64,000 nucleotides of DNA from Psychrobacter sp. JCM 18902 (GCF_904846615.1 NZ_CAJHBK010000001.1:2852001-2916000); one strand, 5' to 3'; positions 26,262 through 35,782 are shown, counted from the stretch's first letter. Notes: generated by a model not told the origin, from the sequence alone. Numbers and translations are program-made.

Positions 26262-27101
26262 TTATTCAATAACAATATACTTGCCAGTGTTTGGATCAAC
26301 GACGCGTTGTTGAGTGCTGCTACTAGGAACACGAATGACTGGGAAAGTTTGATTGATTTCAGTATTGTCGATGACATCCGCATCTGCTTCTTCACCAACG
26401 ATTACAGTACGATTAGCCTCGTCTTCGATAGCAATGGCTGTACCTGACGCTGTGTTTACTCGCTTGATTTGATCGTTCGGTACGATGATGACTTCTTTGA
26501 CACTATATTTAGTAGGGCGGATAACACGTGTGGTTTCAACGATGACAGGCTCTACACGGCGATCTTCGATAATCGCGAGTTGTGCTTCTGGTGCTTCAGC
26601 TTCTTTTGTTTCGCTCGTAATAGGCGTTGGAAACTTGGCACCGAAGTGGTTATCGCACTGCTGCATGCTTAAACGTACTGGATTGCCAGCCTTATCCATA
26701 TAGACGTTGACAGGCATATCAGCGGCGATAGGGACGTATTTCCCAACCAATGCACCCGAAACACCATAGCGACCATTTGACTGCCCAACCCCTAAATCAC
26801 AAGCACCTGCTGAGTAATCACTGGCTGTTAAGTTGTTTGCATTGACCACTGTTTGAGGAATCATTACTTCAGACAAGCGCATTTTTTTGACAGTTGCTTC
26901 ACCTGCTTGGCGCTTTGGGTTTTGATAAGTATAAGGGGTATAAAATTTGGCCGAACCGTCTTTGACAGCGGTGACACACTCCTCATAACTGTCATAGCCA
27001 ACATTGCCGTGGCTATCGGTAGTCATAGCGGCGTTAGCAGAGCTTGCAAACACAGCAAGACTGGATGTCATCACAGCAGCGGTCAATATATTTATTTTCA
27101 T
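26262..27101 (-). CDS. Exported protein of unknown function
   Basis: A 279-residue protein with a signal peptide (residues 1-24, ending ANA). The mature N-terminal region has an HGNVGYDSYEECVTAV segment, a YTPYTYQNPKR motif, and Cys at about 42, 101 and 148, so one disulfide made by DsbA is plausible. From about 155 the sequence is rich in Val, Ile, Glu and Thr in short strands (VEPVIVETTRVIRP, KEVIIVPNDQIKRV), likely an extended beta segment. I do not recognise a family. AAGGACATAAC precedes the ATG. Periplasm or outer surface is the likely location. Confidence 0.65.
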   Translation of the reverse strand: MKINILTAAVMTSSLAVFASSANAAMTTDSHGNVGYDSYEECVTAVKDGSAKFYTPYTYQNPKRQAGEATVKKMRLSEVMIPQTVVNANNLTASDYSAGACDLGVGQSNGRYGVSGALVGKYVPIAADMPVNVYMDKAGNPVRLSMQQCDNHFGAKFPTPITSETKEAEAPEAQLAIIEDRRVEPVIVETTRVIRPTKYSVKEVIIVPNDQIKRVNTASGTAIAIEDEANRTVIVGEEADADVIDNTEINQTFPVIRVPSSSTQQRVVDPNTGKYIVIE

Positions 27102-27575
27102 TGTTATGTCCTTTTAATTAGATGAGGGTCTATTGATTTATTACAAATTTATGATAAATCAGTAAAACTTAATTTTTATTAATATGATTTTTATTGCACT
27201 AGAAAATTACTCTGAGGTGTCTAAGGTCCAAATGAAATATTAATGAGCCAATTATCCCTCTCAAAGCTGCTATACAATATGGGATAAAAAAATATGAGAT
27301 AAAAAATTGCTTAACCTCTTTTATCCTACGTCATTCACTGCAATATGGCTGTGACATTACTCTAGAAATGTGTAGCTTAATGTATTAAAAAGGCAAGAAA
27401 TGCCAATATCATTTACCAAATAATCACGTTATTATTATTTATTAACAATCGCTCAAAAGATTTCAATCTGAATAATGAGAAAAAATAGGCAATAAAAAAC
27501 CGTATCTCGTTGCTAAGATACGGTCATTAATTAGATATTAAGAAGTAGATTGCTTCGATTTATAAATGGGTAATC
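27102..27575. other. Intergenic region between two minus-strand genes
   Basis: 474 bases, very AT-rich, without a convincing ORF. It should hold the promoter for the exported protein gene at its left end and holds the terminator for the saccharopine dehydrogenase-like gene at its right end. Confidence 0.4.
27490..27525 (-). terminator. Terminator downstream of the saccharopine dehydrogenase-like gene
   Basis: On the minus strand ACCGTATCT and AGATACGGT form a nine-pair stem with an eight- to ten-base loop, followed by TTTTTTATT. It lies about 50 bases after the stop at 27576. Confidence 0.8.
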
Positions 27576-28868
27576 TTACGAATCGACAACTTCAAAACTA
27601 AGACCCGCATGCTCTTCTAAACGCGCCAGTAGATGATTACCCATGGCAGAGGCTGGTGTCCAAAAACCACCACCAATTTCTTCTTTGCTGATATCTTGTG
27701 CTAAGCATAACGCTGCTTGCGCTAGCATACGCGAGGTACTGCCGTAACCTGGATCTTTGTCACCCGTTACTTTCGTATTGATGGTGTCTTTATTAGCCGT
27801 TTCTCCAAAGAGGCGAATGTCAAAGTAGCCGTTTGCTTGCTCTTCTGCAGAAGGACCAGAACCTGACTTTGGTAGCACGTGCTTAGCTAATAACTCACGG
27901 CTCGGTTTGACCATCATAGCAGTGGCAAATCCAAACAAGCCAGCGCTCATTGCATAGCTTGATAATTGACCTTTCACACCATCTTGCATCCACATTGCTT
28001 CGTCATATTTAAAGTCACGACCATATTCATAGCCAAGCAATTGGTTGGTGCGATGCACGATACGGGTATTGATGCTAGCCATGACAAAAGGCGCAAGCCA
28101 GCGTTTGTGCTCACTATCGTATGCTGGCTTACTGACATTAGCTTGGCGCACGTTTGGCGCATCTTTGTCATCATTGAGCAGATAAGGATTTGCTACCTGC
28201 TTACGACGTGACTTGTCCTTTCCAACTTCTTCAAAAATAGTCGCCATCGAGGCAATGGTGCCACCCGATAGACCGCCTTTCGCTGCTTTGACACGCATAT
28301 GAATCACATCACAAGCGCGACCAAATTTCTTTTCTGCTTGGGTTTGGGTAAAGTAGACGCCCAAATCCGATGGAATCGAATCAAAGCCACACGAGTTGAC
28401 AATACGAGCGCCGCTTTGCTTTGCCGCGTCCTGATACTTATCCATCATGTCTTTGATAAATATAGCTTCACCGGTGAGATCGACATAATCTGTCCCATGA
28501 GTGGTACAAGATTTGATCAGCGGCTCACCGTATTTAAGATAAGGACCGACGGTTGAAATGATGACTTGGGTTTGTTTGGTCATCTCATCAAGGCTATCCG
28601 CATCGTCACTATTAGCAAGAATAATATCGACAGTGCTGCCAAGTTTAGATTGCAATTCGTTCAGTTTTGCTTCATCACGCCCAGCAATCGCCCACGTGAC
28701 ATCGGCGCCATCTTTGTCTTTAGTATTAGATAAAAACTCTTTTAAATAGTGTGCTGTGATTTGACCAACAAAGCTGGTTGCACCATATAAGACGACTGCG
28801 TAAGGGCGCTTTTCATCGCTGCGCTGTCGTGTATTGTTTGAGGTATCCGTATTAGTATTGGTATCCAT
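27576..28868 (-). CDS. Saccharopine dehydrogenase-like oxidoreductase
   Basis: A 430-residue NAD(P)-binding protein of the saccharopine dehydrogenase-like group that includes mycobacterial trans-acting enoyl reductases. The N-terminal Rossmann motif is YGATSFVGQITAHYL (about 28-42), followed by WAIAGRDEAKLNELQSKLG, VISTVGPYLKYGEPLIKSC and the YVDLTGE and SCGFDSIPSDLG segments that define the family. True lysine-pathway saccharopine dehydrogenase is unlikely, as lysine here is made through dapA. The physiological substrate is unknown; lipid metabolism is a fair guess. The start has AAGGAT upstream. The first 20 residues are Asn/Thr/Asp-rich. Confidence 0.8.
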   Translation of the reverse strand: MDTNTNTDTSNNTRQRSDEKRPYAVVLYGATSFVGQITAHYLKEFLSNTKDKDGADVTWAIAGRDEAKLNELQSKLGSTVDIILANSDDADSLDEMTKQTQVIISTVGPYLKYGEPLIKSCTTHGTDYVDLTGEAIFIKDMMDKYQDAAKQSGARIVNSCGFDSIPSDLGVYFTQTQAEKKFGRACDVIHMRVKAAKGGLSGGTIASMATIFEEVGKDKSRRKQVANPYLLNDDKDAPNVRQANVSKPAYDSEHKRWLAPFVMASINTRIVHRTNQLLGYEYGRDFKYDEAMWMQDGVKGQLSSYAMSAGLFGFATAMMVKPSRELLAKHVLPKSGSGPSAEEQANGYFDIRLFGETANKDTINTKVTGDKDPGYGSTSRMLAQAALCLAQDISKEEIGGGFWTPASAMGNHLLARLEEHAGLSFEVVDS

Positions 28869-29445
28869 ATTTATTATCCTTAATAGCTATTTTGATGAGT
28901 CGTGTGACGTTTAAAATTTGTTGCCATTTAACAGTCAGAGTTTGAAGTCTAATTTTTTGATAGAAATCAGGTTAACTATATATATAAGTCATGACTAAAT
29001 GAGTCATGGGTCAGACTTATATCTGCCTGAAAAAGATATATTAAAGTATTTTTGACCATTAAAAATGACTTGTAAGTTACTGTTTATAGCAGATTATATG
29101 ATGAAAATGTTGATGGCTAAGTGATAACTAACCATCTGTACACATAACTCCCATAAAGAGATGAAAAAAAGGTTCGATGTTAAGATTTGCTACAAAGGTT
29201 ACATAACCTACCGATATCATTACCAAAATGAACGTTTTCTAAAGATAAATATTGCTAATCTATGGTCGTAAGCAGTATTAATGGTTGAAAAACTAATAAA
29301 TATCAAAAAAACAAAAAGTAAAGAAAAAGGAGTTTTAGAGAGAGCAAGGCAGTCATTAATAATAGTAATTATTTCTTATTAATAATTGTCCATTGCATCA
29401 ATCTAAATATCTGGTTTTCTAATAATAATTTTTAAGGAGAAGGTT
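28869..29445. other. Intergenic region with a strong inverted repeat
   Basis: 577 bases between divergent genes, without a supported ORF. At 28982-29022 ATATAAGTC pairs with GACTTATAT, and inside it ATGAC/GAGTCAT nests, giving a near-perfect hairpin of about 41 bases. It could be an operator, a small-RNA element or a relic of a mobile end. The remainder is AT-rich. Confidence 0.45.
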
Positions 29446-29601
29446 ATGTTTCGCTGGGCTATTATTTTTGCCGTGATCGCATTGTTAGCAAGTTTATTGG
29501 GTTTTGGCGGTGTTGCAGGATTGTCTGCTAATTTGGCATATATTTTCTTAGCAGTCGCTGTCATTTTATTTATTGTGGCATTTGTAAGCCGCAAGATGTA
29601 A
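29446..29601 (+). CDS. DUF1328 (YtjA-type) small membrane protein
   Basis: A 51-residue protein, [20 protein letters not shown] at its start, with two membrane-spanning helices (residues 4-22 and 29-47) joined by GGVAGLSAN and ending SRKM. This is the full pattern of the DUF1328/YtjA family, small inner-membrane proteins of unknown function, often stress-induced. A strong AAGGAGAAGG binding site lies five bases before the ATG, and a terminator follows at once, so it is a single-gene unit. Confidence 0.88.
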   Translation: MFRWAIIFAVIALLASLLGFGGVAGLSANLAYIFLAVAVILFIVAFVSRKM

Positions 29602-29624
29602 TTAATAACTGTAAATTGTTAAAT

Positions 29625-29653
29625 AAAAAAGTCCTCAATTGAGGACTTTTTTT
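29625..29653. terminator. Terminator after the DUF1328 gene
   Basis: AAAAAAGTCCTCAATTGAGGACTTTTTT is a perfect palindrome with T runs on both strands. Its core GTCCTCA/TGAGGAC equals the arms of the palindromic repeats at 15113 and 21358. Confidence 0.92.
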
Positions 29654-29716
29654 GGTATTTAATAATGTATTTACTAATGAAAAATTTTTATAAACATTAT
29701 AAAAACAAACACATCA

Positions 29717-30010
29717 CTATAAACGTTTCGGCTGGACTATGTGTTCCATCCGTTTCGCCAGACGAATATCATGGCTGGTAATACCGCCGGTATCGCCAGT
29801 AGTCAAGCGCACCTCTACCATGTTATAAGTGTTGCGCCATTCGGGATGATGCTCGAGCGCTTCGGCATGGAACGCGGCTTGATTCATAAAGCTTATGGCT
29901 TCGATGAAATCGCTGAAGTGATATGTTTTTACGATAGCATTGCCCTCGCGCTGCCAACCGGGCAATTCTTCTAGCTGCAAATTTACTTGCTTATCAGATA
30001 AACTACTCAT
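29717..30010 (-). CDS. phhB: Pterin-4a-carbinolamine dehydratase
   Basis: PCD dehydrates 4a-hydroxytetrahydropterin, recycling the cofactor of aromatic amino acid hydroxylases, and may assist in pterin balance. With the start at ATG 30010 ([15 protein letters not shown] upstream) it has 97 residues, typical for the family; a GTG nine bases earlier overlaps the ribosome binding site. Seen: [20 protein letters not shown], the catalytic histidines in [20 protein letters not shown] and the [15 protein letters not shown] end. No phenylalanine hydroxylase gene is in the window, so its partner lies elsewhere. Confidence 0.92.
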   Translation of the reverse strand: MSSLSDKQVNLQLEELPGWQREGNAIVKTYHFSDFIEAISFMNQAAFHAEALEHHPEWRNTYNMVEVRLTTGDTGGITSHDIRLAKRMEHIVQPKRL

Positions 30011-30385
30011 ATTAATCACCTTTATTATTATGTTGGTTTGGTTTATTAAAAACTATATCAGGCACTACATTGTAGCTGTCAAAGCTATTGTACGAAACTT
30101 CAATCCTCTTTTTCAGTGGTATCATTGACGCTATTACATTACTGTAAAGACCTTTTTTTCTATTGCCATTATAGGTCAGAAAACCCGCCTATATTTGCTA
30201 TCTTGCCATATATTCGAAGATAAATATACGAGGGCAGATAGCAAATAAATAGGAGGGTAGTAGCGTATTAACGCTTCAATTTTATTAGCCAAGCTGAACC
30301 ATAGTAAATGCTTAAAACATTTCTAAAGAAATTATGACGCTTATTAGCATACTGCATTTTCTATGGCTCATCGCTAAAGAGTGGA
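30011..30385. other. Intergenic region with a long inverted repeat
   Basis: 375 bases without a supported gene. At 30188-30252 the arms CCTATATTTGCTATCTTGCC and GGCAGATAGCAAATAAATAGG are imperfect inverted copies separated by about 24 bases. It could be a hairpin in RNA or a pair of mobile-element ends; neither is shown. Confidence 0.4.
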
Positions 30386-30679
30386 CTATAGCAAGTCTTG
30401 GTAATCAGGATGTTTGCTGATATATGACGAGACAAATGAGCACTGTGGTATCACTTTTTTATTCTGTTCACGAGCATAGTTGAGGGCATGCTTAACCAAT
30501 GCTGAGCCAATACCGCGCCCGCCTAGCTCCTGAGGTACGATAGTATGATCATAAACTAATGTATCGTCACGCTCTTGATAGCTAATATAGACAGTATAAC
30601 CGTCAATAGAGGTCTCAAAGCGTTTAGCCTGTTCATCATGGGTGATGGTTAGGTTTTGTTCAGAGTTTTGATTTTTCAT
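30386..30679 (-). CDS. Small GNAT-like acetyltransferase (YjdJ type)
   Basis: A 97-residue member of the short COG2388 GNAT-like group. Seen: a beta-rich start (RFETSIDGYTVYISYQERDD), the TIVPQELGGRGIGSALVKHAL acetyl-CoA loop with its GxG, and the C-terminal VIPQCSFVSSYISKHPDYQDLL that is diagnostic of the group. The substrate is unknown for almost all members. GGAGA precedes the ATG. It stands alone. Confidence 0.87.
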   Translation of the reverse strand: MKNQNSEQNLTITHDEQAKRFETSIDGYTVYISYQERDDTLVYDHTIVPQELGGRGIGSALVKHALNYAREQNKKVIPQCSFVSSYISKHPDYQDLL

Positions 30680-30900
30680 GGATATTCTCCGTTATTATTG
30701 ATTATTATCGTTAACTATTATTGGTTTTTTTAGTATGGATCAATCGTATTTTTAAATGAAAAGAGCTTGAATGACCAAATAGATTGTTCACTAAAGTATG
30801 AGTCCTTTCGATTCACATTTATAGTTCTTTACCGTAAGAGTCGATAGAGTAAATGTTAAGACTAAAGGGGTCTACCAGTGATCTCCATATGAGCTGCATA

Positions 30901-32250
30901 TCAAGCATAAAATAAGGCTTGGCGCATGACAGGGGGAAGATATTTACCCAATCCACGTATAGCGGGCAGCTCTTTTTGTCTTTCTGCTACGGCATGATTT
31001 GTTTCAGTGATTGACGTAGTTTGTGATTGTAAATAAGACTGCCATTCTTCAGCACTTGGCTTGCTAAAGTGGCGGATACGTCCCAGCATTTGCCGGAATT
31101 GTGTACCAAAGCGCCCAGTATTATAGGGTAGATTGTACTTGCGGCATATTGCCTGTAATTGTGGTGCGATACGAGCATAGTGACTGGCTGGCATATCAGG
31201 GAAAATATGATGTTCGATTTGATGCGATAAATTACCCGTCAAAATATGAAACAGCTTACTGCCCTGAATATTGCTGGAGCCAAGAATTTGACGCACATAC
31301 CAGTCGCCTTTAGACTCATCGGCATCGAGATGGGTATAGATATGGGCTTGTTCGGTAAAGTGTCCACAGAATATCACCGCCCATGTCCATAGGTTACGAA
31401 CGATATTGGCAGTAACATTACCGCTCAGTGTGGTCATAGCACTACTTCGACCTAATGTCAGCCCTGCTAACGTGGGTAGTACAATATGATCTTTGCCCAC
31501 TTGCCGGGCGATTTTGGCAAATAATGCGCGAGATTTCTGTTGCATGGTTTGGTGTCGATCAGGGGAGTCCGCGTATTCGTCGACACTGATTTGAATATCA
31601 TGAAAGGCGACCGCCCACTCAAAACCTAAAGCCAATATCGCTGTTTTAGACATATTATGGCGATCGCTTGGCGTCCAAGGTTGCTCATCAGTCACGCGAA
31701 TTAAGTGATAGCCAACATCATGGTCACGACCAACGATATTGGTAAAAGTATGATGCAAGTAATTATGAGAGTGTTGCCACAAGGGGGCAGGACAGACAAT
31801 GTCCCAATCAAACTTTTGGCTATTGAGATACGGGTGCTGCATCCAGTCATACTGACCATGCATGACATTGTGCCCAAGCTCCATATTATTTAGAATTTTG
31901 CTGAGGCTCAGTAGTGAGGTACCCAATAACCAAGTCGCGACAATTTTACGTTTTGACTGCATGCATCCAGCCGCTGCCAGTAAGCCACGTGCTGTCATTT
32001 CACTATAGACTACCGCGGCATACACTCGTTTAATGTATCGTGCGTCATCACTACCTAACGAATCCATCACGCTTCGGTAAAGCACATTTAATTCATGAGC
32101 GAGGGCATCAGATTGCGCCTTCGGTAAGGGCGCTCCTGTCAATGTTGGGTAGCGAGTCAACTGCTTTGCTTTCTGCTTTTTTGCATCAGTTAGTTGGGTC
32201 AAAACGGGTACAGCAGATTGTGCAGTAGTGACGGGTGGTAGCAAGCGCAT
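30901..32250 (-). CDS. Membrane acyl-CoA/acyl-lipid fatty acid desaturase
   Basis: A 449-residue integral membrane di-iron desaturase that introduces a double bond into fatty acyl chains. The three histidine boxes are present: HNVMH (127-131), HNYLHH (162-167) and QIEHH near 345-350. NMELGHNVMHGQYDWM and TNIVGRDHDVGYH strongly resemble mycobacterial DesA3 and related linoleoyl/stearoyl-CoA desaturases. Hydrophobic segments flank the boxes. AAGGATT precedes the ATG. The gene lies 149 bases downstream of a ferredoxin reductase on the same strand, the natural electron donor, as with DesA3/Rv3230c and Pseudomonas DesB with its partner. Membrane fluidity in the cold is the likely purpose. Regiospecificity cannot be read. 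Confidence 0.9.
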   Translation of the reverse strand: MRLLPPVTTAQSAVPVLTQLTDAKKQKAKQLTRYPTLTGAPLPKAQSDALAHELNVLYRSVMDSLGSDDARYIKRVYAAVVYSEMTARGLLAAAGCMQSKRKIVATWLLGTSLLSLSKILNNMELGHNVMHGQYDWMQHPYLNSQKFDWDIVCPAPLWQHSHNYLHHTFTNIVGRDHDVGYHLIRVTDEQPWTPSDRHNMSKTAILALGFEWAVAFHDIQISVDEYADSPDRHQTMQQKSRALFAKIARQVGKDHIVLPTLAGLTLGRSSAMTTLSGNVTANIVRNLWTWAVIFCGHFTEQAHIYTHLDADESKGDWYVRQILGSSNIQGSKLFHILTGNLSHQIEHHIFPDMPASHYARIAPQLQAICRKYNLPYNTGRFGTQFRQMLGRIRHFSKPSAEEWQSYLQSQTTSITETNHAVAERQKELPAIRGLGKYLPPVMRQALFYA

Positions 32251-32399
32251 AAATAATCCTTAACCGAAATGGTACGGATAGTCGGTACTGGGTTCGGTTC
32301 AATAAGTTGTTTAAGTTTTTACCGTAGGCTATAAGGTAACAGTAGGCTATGTTTCTATCTTATGAGCCGTTATGAGCATTTATTTTTATCACCGTGTTG

Positions 32400-33623
32400 C
32401 TAAATATCCAGCACCACATCAGTCATGGCAATGTTGATGCAAGTTTGAATAGATTCATAACCATCACTGCTTATTTTTCCTGTGTGAATATTTTTGACCA
32501 CACCGCTGACTTTATTGCAGCGACACAACTGGCAGATACCTTGTCTACAACCATGCGCTAAGCGAATTCCTGCGTCCTCCGCGGCATTCAATATTGTCGT
32601 GCTACTGTCAAACTGCCGTTGCCTCGCCCGTAAATAAACAGTATGTTGCGCTGCGTGTTTTTTTCTATCGAGCGCTTGTTCGTTATCAAAATTGAAATCA
32701 GGCAACGCATGACCAAAGTTTTCTACAATAATATTATCGCGCAGGTTTTTATTGTGCGGTAAAGTCACCTTCGCCGCTGCTTTATATAAGCCAGTCAACA
32801 GAGCCTGTGACCCGCATGCAAATATTTGCGTATCTGCCAGCGGTAGGTTTAATGCCAACAAACTGTCTACGCTCAAGTGTCGCTTGCCAGCCAAATAAGT
32901 ATCAGATTTCTCGGTATTGACCAGATGATAGGCGAAAGCTGGATACGCTGTGCTCAGTTGTTGCCATTGGTTTTTGAACGGGAGCATTTCAGTGCGACTG
33001 TAATATAGCAACGTCACATGATGTCCGTTGTCTAGTGCTTGCGTGATGAGTCCTAACATGGGCGTAATACCGCTGCCACCTGCGATAAATAATAAAGAAG
33101 CAGATTTTTCGGCAGCTGATTTTGTCTGTACCTTTATAGATGATTGTGCCAAAGTGAAAGAGCCACTGGGGGCACTACTGTTGATGACACTGCCAAGTGC
33201 CATATGTTTGGTTAAATAATCCGAAACCAAGCCTTGCGGCTTAATGGCAATAGTAACCGCAAGATAAGGGGGTTGCTTTTTGCTATCGTCACTATTAATA
33301 CTGTTGTTGATAGCAGCATCTTGCCACCAGAGCGGTTGGTGCGCTAAACCTAATAATGAATAGCTGCGCTGATGATACACACCTTTAATAAGAAGGCTTA
33401 AGTTAAGATGTTGACCACCCTGCCAACCACGTTGCGGACTCACTAATTGCCGTCGAAAAGCATGATTGGTCTCAAATCTGAGCGCTATTAAGTCATCGCT
33501 AAGGGTATACCGCGCAACAAGTCGCAGCTTTGGGACAGTGAAAGACCAAAACGGCTGTAAGTGTGATCCAATAAAATCGATAAATGCATGTTGAATCATT
33601 TCAGGACGATAGCCGTTGGTCAT
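32400..33623 (-). CDS. Ferredoxin reductase with C-terminal 2Fe-2S domain
   Basis: A 407-residue flavoprotein in three parts: an FAD-binding barrel (RSYSLLG about residue 90), an NAD(P)-binding domain (LLFIAGGSGITPMLGLI, then FACGSQALL), and a plant-type 2Fe-2S ferredoxin at about 320-407 with ligands in CRQGICQLC (Cx4Cx2C, about 361-369) and the last Cys in QTCINIA. It passes electrons from NAD(P)H to the desaturase encoded next. No TetR-type DesT regulator gene adjoins it, unlike in Pseudomonas. The first 40 residues are a helical region common to this subgroup. Confidence 0.9.
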   Translation of the reverse strand: MTNGYRPEMIQHAFIDFIGSHLQPFWSFTVPKLRLVARYTLSDDLIALRFETNHAFRRQLVSPQRGWQGGQHLNLSLLIKGVYHQRSYSLLGLAHQPLWWQDAAINNSINSDDSKKQPPYLAVTIAIKPQGLVSDYLTKHMALGSVINSSAPSGSFTLAQSSIKVQTKSAAEKSASLLFIAGGSGITPMLGLITQALDNGHHVTLLYYSRTEMLPFKNQWQQLSTAYPAFAYHLVNTEKSDTYLAGKRHLSVDSLLALNLPLADTQIFACGSQALLTGLYKAAAKVTLPHNKNLRDNIIVENFGHALPDFNFDNEQALDRKKHAAQHTVYLRARQRQFDSSTTILNAAEDAGIRLAHGCRQGICQLCRCNKVSGVVKNIHTGKISSDGYESIQTCINIAMTDVVLDI

Positions 33624-34060
33624 ATTATCAATACCTTTGTTAATACTATCAAAATGATTGACGTCATAAATATTGTGTTCACCTGTGCGCCAATTTAGCG
33701 GATATCACTTAGGTCAGGTTGATTGAATTTATTAAGCTATCCTAACATGCTAACGGCTATTGATTAAATTTGCGAAAGTTTTGATGCTATTTTTTGTGGT
33801 CTTTATAAAACAGTTATAAGTCAGAATGTTAAGCGAAACGGTTCGATAGTAGGTTTCGTTACCGCTTTTAGCTAGAAAGCGGAGCACTCTGTGACAAAAG
33901 CCGTAAAACAATCGTTAAAACAATCTGTTGGCTTGCAGGGTATGCGCCACAATGCGATAATGGCTTATAATTTGTAACCCTGATTTTGAGGTGCAGCACG
34001 CTTGGCATTATTGCTAAGTATGATTCGCTTGCCTCTTTTATGCAGTCTATCGGAGTGTTA
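33624..34060. other. Divergent region upstream of ettA
   Basis: 437 bases between the reductase and ettA. It contains a CCGCTTT/AAAGCGG hairpin near 33868-33890 and a TATAAT box at 33966-33971. The ORF that extends ettA upstream to 33986 has no ribosome binding site and is taken as leader. Confidence 0.4.
33966..33971 (+). promoter_or_regulatory. Possible -10 box of ettA
   Basis: A perfect TATAAT about 90 bases upstream of the ettA ATG. No good -35 lies at 16-18 bases, so this is tentative. Confidence 0.3.
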
Positions 34061-35722
34061 ATGGCTCAATATATTTACACGATGAACAACGTGTCAAAAC
34101 TTGTTCCACCTAAGCGTGAAATTTTAAAAAATATTAACCTATCGTTTTTCCCTGGCGCCAAAATTGGTGTTTTAGGTATCAATGGTTCAGGTAAATCGAC
34201 TTTGCTACGCATCATGGCGGGCGTGGATACTGAATTTAGCGGTGAAGCTCGTGCGCAAACCGGTACCAAAATTGGTTATCTTCCGCAGGAACCACAGCTT
34301 GATGACAGCAAAGACGTACGTGGTAACGTCGAAGACGGTATGCGTGAAGCGTTAGATGCACTTGCTCGTTTAGATGCCATTTATGCAGAATACGCTGAGC
34401 CTGATGCTGACTTTGATAAGCTTGCTGAAGAACAAGGCAAGATGGAAGACATCATTCAAGCGTGGGATGCTCATAACTTAAATACCCAGCTCGAAAAAGC
34501 AGCTGATGCCCTACGTCTGCCACCTTGGGATGCGGATGTTAGTAAGCTGTCTGGTGGTGAAAAACGCCGTGTGGCACTATGCCGTTTGCTATTGTCACGC
34601 CCTGACATGCTGTTACTTGACGAACCAACCAACCATTTGGACGCTGAGTCCGTAGCATGGTTAGAGCAGTTCTTGCAGAACTATAGCGGTACAATCGTTG
34701 CCATTACCCATGATAGATATTTCCTAGACAACGTCGCTCAGTGGATTTTGGAGCTAGATCGTGGCCATGGTTATCCGTATGAAGGCAACTATACTGAGTG
34801 GCTCGAGCAAAAGAACACCCGTTTAGAGCAGCAGAATAAGCAAGAAGAATCATTTGCTAAAGCACTGAAAAAAGAGCTAGATTGGATTCGCAAAAACCAA
34901 AAAGGTCAACAAGCCAAGTCTAAATCTCGTGTACAGCGCTTTGAAGAGTTGAACTCAACAGAGTTCCAACAGCGCAATGAGACCGCTGAAATTTATATTC
35001 CACCCGGTCCACGTTTAGGTAATAAAGTCATTGAAGTGAATAACATCTCCAAATCATTTGGTGATCGTCTGCTTTATGAAAACCTAAGCTTTAACGTGCC
35101 AGCTGGTGCTATCGTCGGTATCATCGGACCAAATGGTGCGGGTAAAACCACGCTATTTAATATGATTACTGAGCGTGATACGCCAGATACGGGTTCAGTC
35201 GATTTGGGCGAAAGTGTCAAAGTCGCTTATGTTGGTCAGGTACGTGATAACTTAGATGACAGCAAAACCGTTTGGGAAGAAGTGTCTGACGGTCTTGATA
35301 TTATTACGGTTGGCGATTACACCACGCCAAGTCGTGCTTATATCGGTCGCTTTAACTTCAAAGGCTCAGATCAGCAAAAGCACGTCGGTCAATTGTCTGG
35401 CGGTGAGCGTAACCGCTTGCAGCTTGCTAAGACATTGAAGCAGGGCGCGAACGTATTGCTCCTTGATGAACCTTCAAACGATTTGGATATTGAGACCTTA
35501 CGTGCGCTAGAAGATGCGATTCAGGTCTTCCCAGGTACGGTCATGGTCGTCTCGCATGATCGCTGGTTCCTTGACCGTATCGCCACTCATATCTTGGCGT
35601 TCGAAGATGAAGGCCCAGTTTGGTTCGATGGTAACTATTCTGAGTTTGAAACCTATCGTAAAAAGACGATGGGTGATGCTGCCACTCCTAAGCGTATGAA
35701 ATATAAAAAGATTTCAACCTAG
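34061..35722 (+). CDS. ettA: Energy-dependent translational throttle protein EttA
   Basis: EttA is an ABC-F ATPase that binds the ribosomal E site and gates entry into elongation according to ATP/ADP. With the ATG at 34061 (MAQYIYTMNNVSKLV, GGAG upstream) it has 553 residues, the family's usual size. Two ABC cassettes are seen: Walker A GINGSGKST (39-47) with signature LSGGEKRRVAL and Walker B LLLDEPTNHLD, then GPNGAGKTT, QLSGGERNRLQLA and LLLDEPSNDLD. The arm and the linker with EQQNKQEESFAKALKKEL identify EttA among ABC-F proteins. Ends at a strong terminator. Confidence 0.95.
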   Translation: MAQYIYTMNNVSKLVPPKREILKNINLSFFPGAKIGVLGINGSGKSTLLRIMAGVDTEFSGEARAQTGTKIGYLPQEPQLDDSKDVRGNVEDGMREALDALARLDAIYAEYAEPDADFDKLAEEQGKMEDIIQAWDAHNLNTQLEKAADALRLPPWDADVSKLSGGEKRRVALCRLLLSRPDMLLLDEPTNHLDAESVAWLEQFLQNYSGTIVAITHDRYFLDNVAQWILELDRGHGYPYEGNYTEWLEQKNTRLEQQNKQEESFAKALKKELDWIRKNQKGQQAKSKSRVQRFEELNSTEFQQRNETAEIYIPPGPRLGNKVIEVNNISKSFGDRLLYENLSFNVPAGAIVGIIGPNGAGKTTLFNMITERDTPDTGSVDLGESVKVAYVGQVRDNLDDSKTVWEEVSDGLDIITVGDYTTPSRAYIGRFNFKGSDQQKHVGQLSGGERNRLQLAKTLKQGANVLLLDEPSNDLDIETLRALEDAIQVFPGTVMVVSHDRWFLDRIATHILAFEDEGPVWFDGNYSEFETYRKKTMGDAATPKRMKYKKIST

Positions 35723-35782
35723 GACTGTTATTTAAAAAGTAGTTGTTAAAAAAAACTACTTAGAAATTTCAAATTTAAAGAT

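Noticed and set aside
33986..34060. Longer EttA start
   Set aside because: The extra 25 residues are not family-like and lack a ribosome binding site, whereas GGAG precedes the ATG at 34061.
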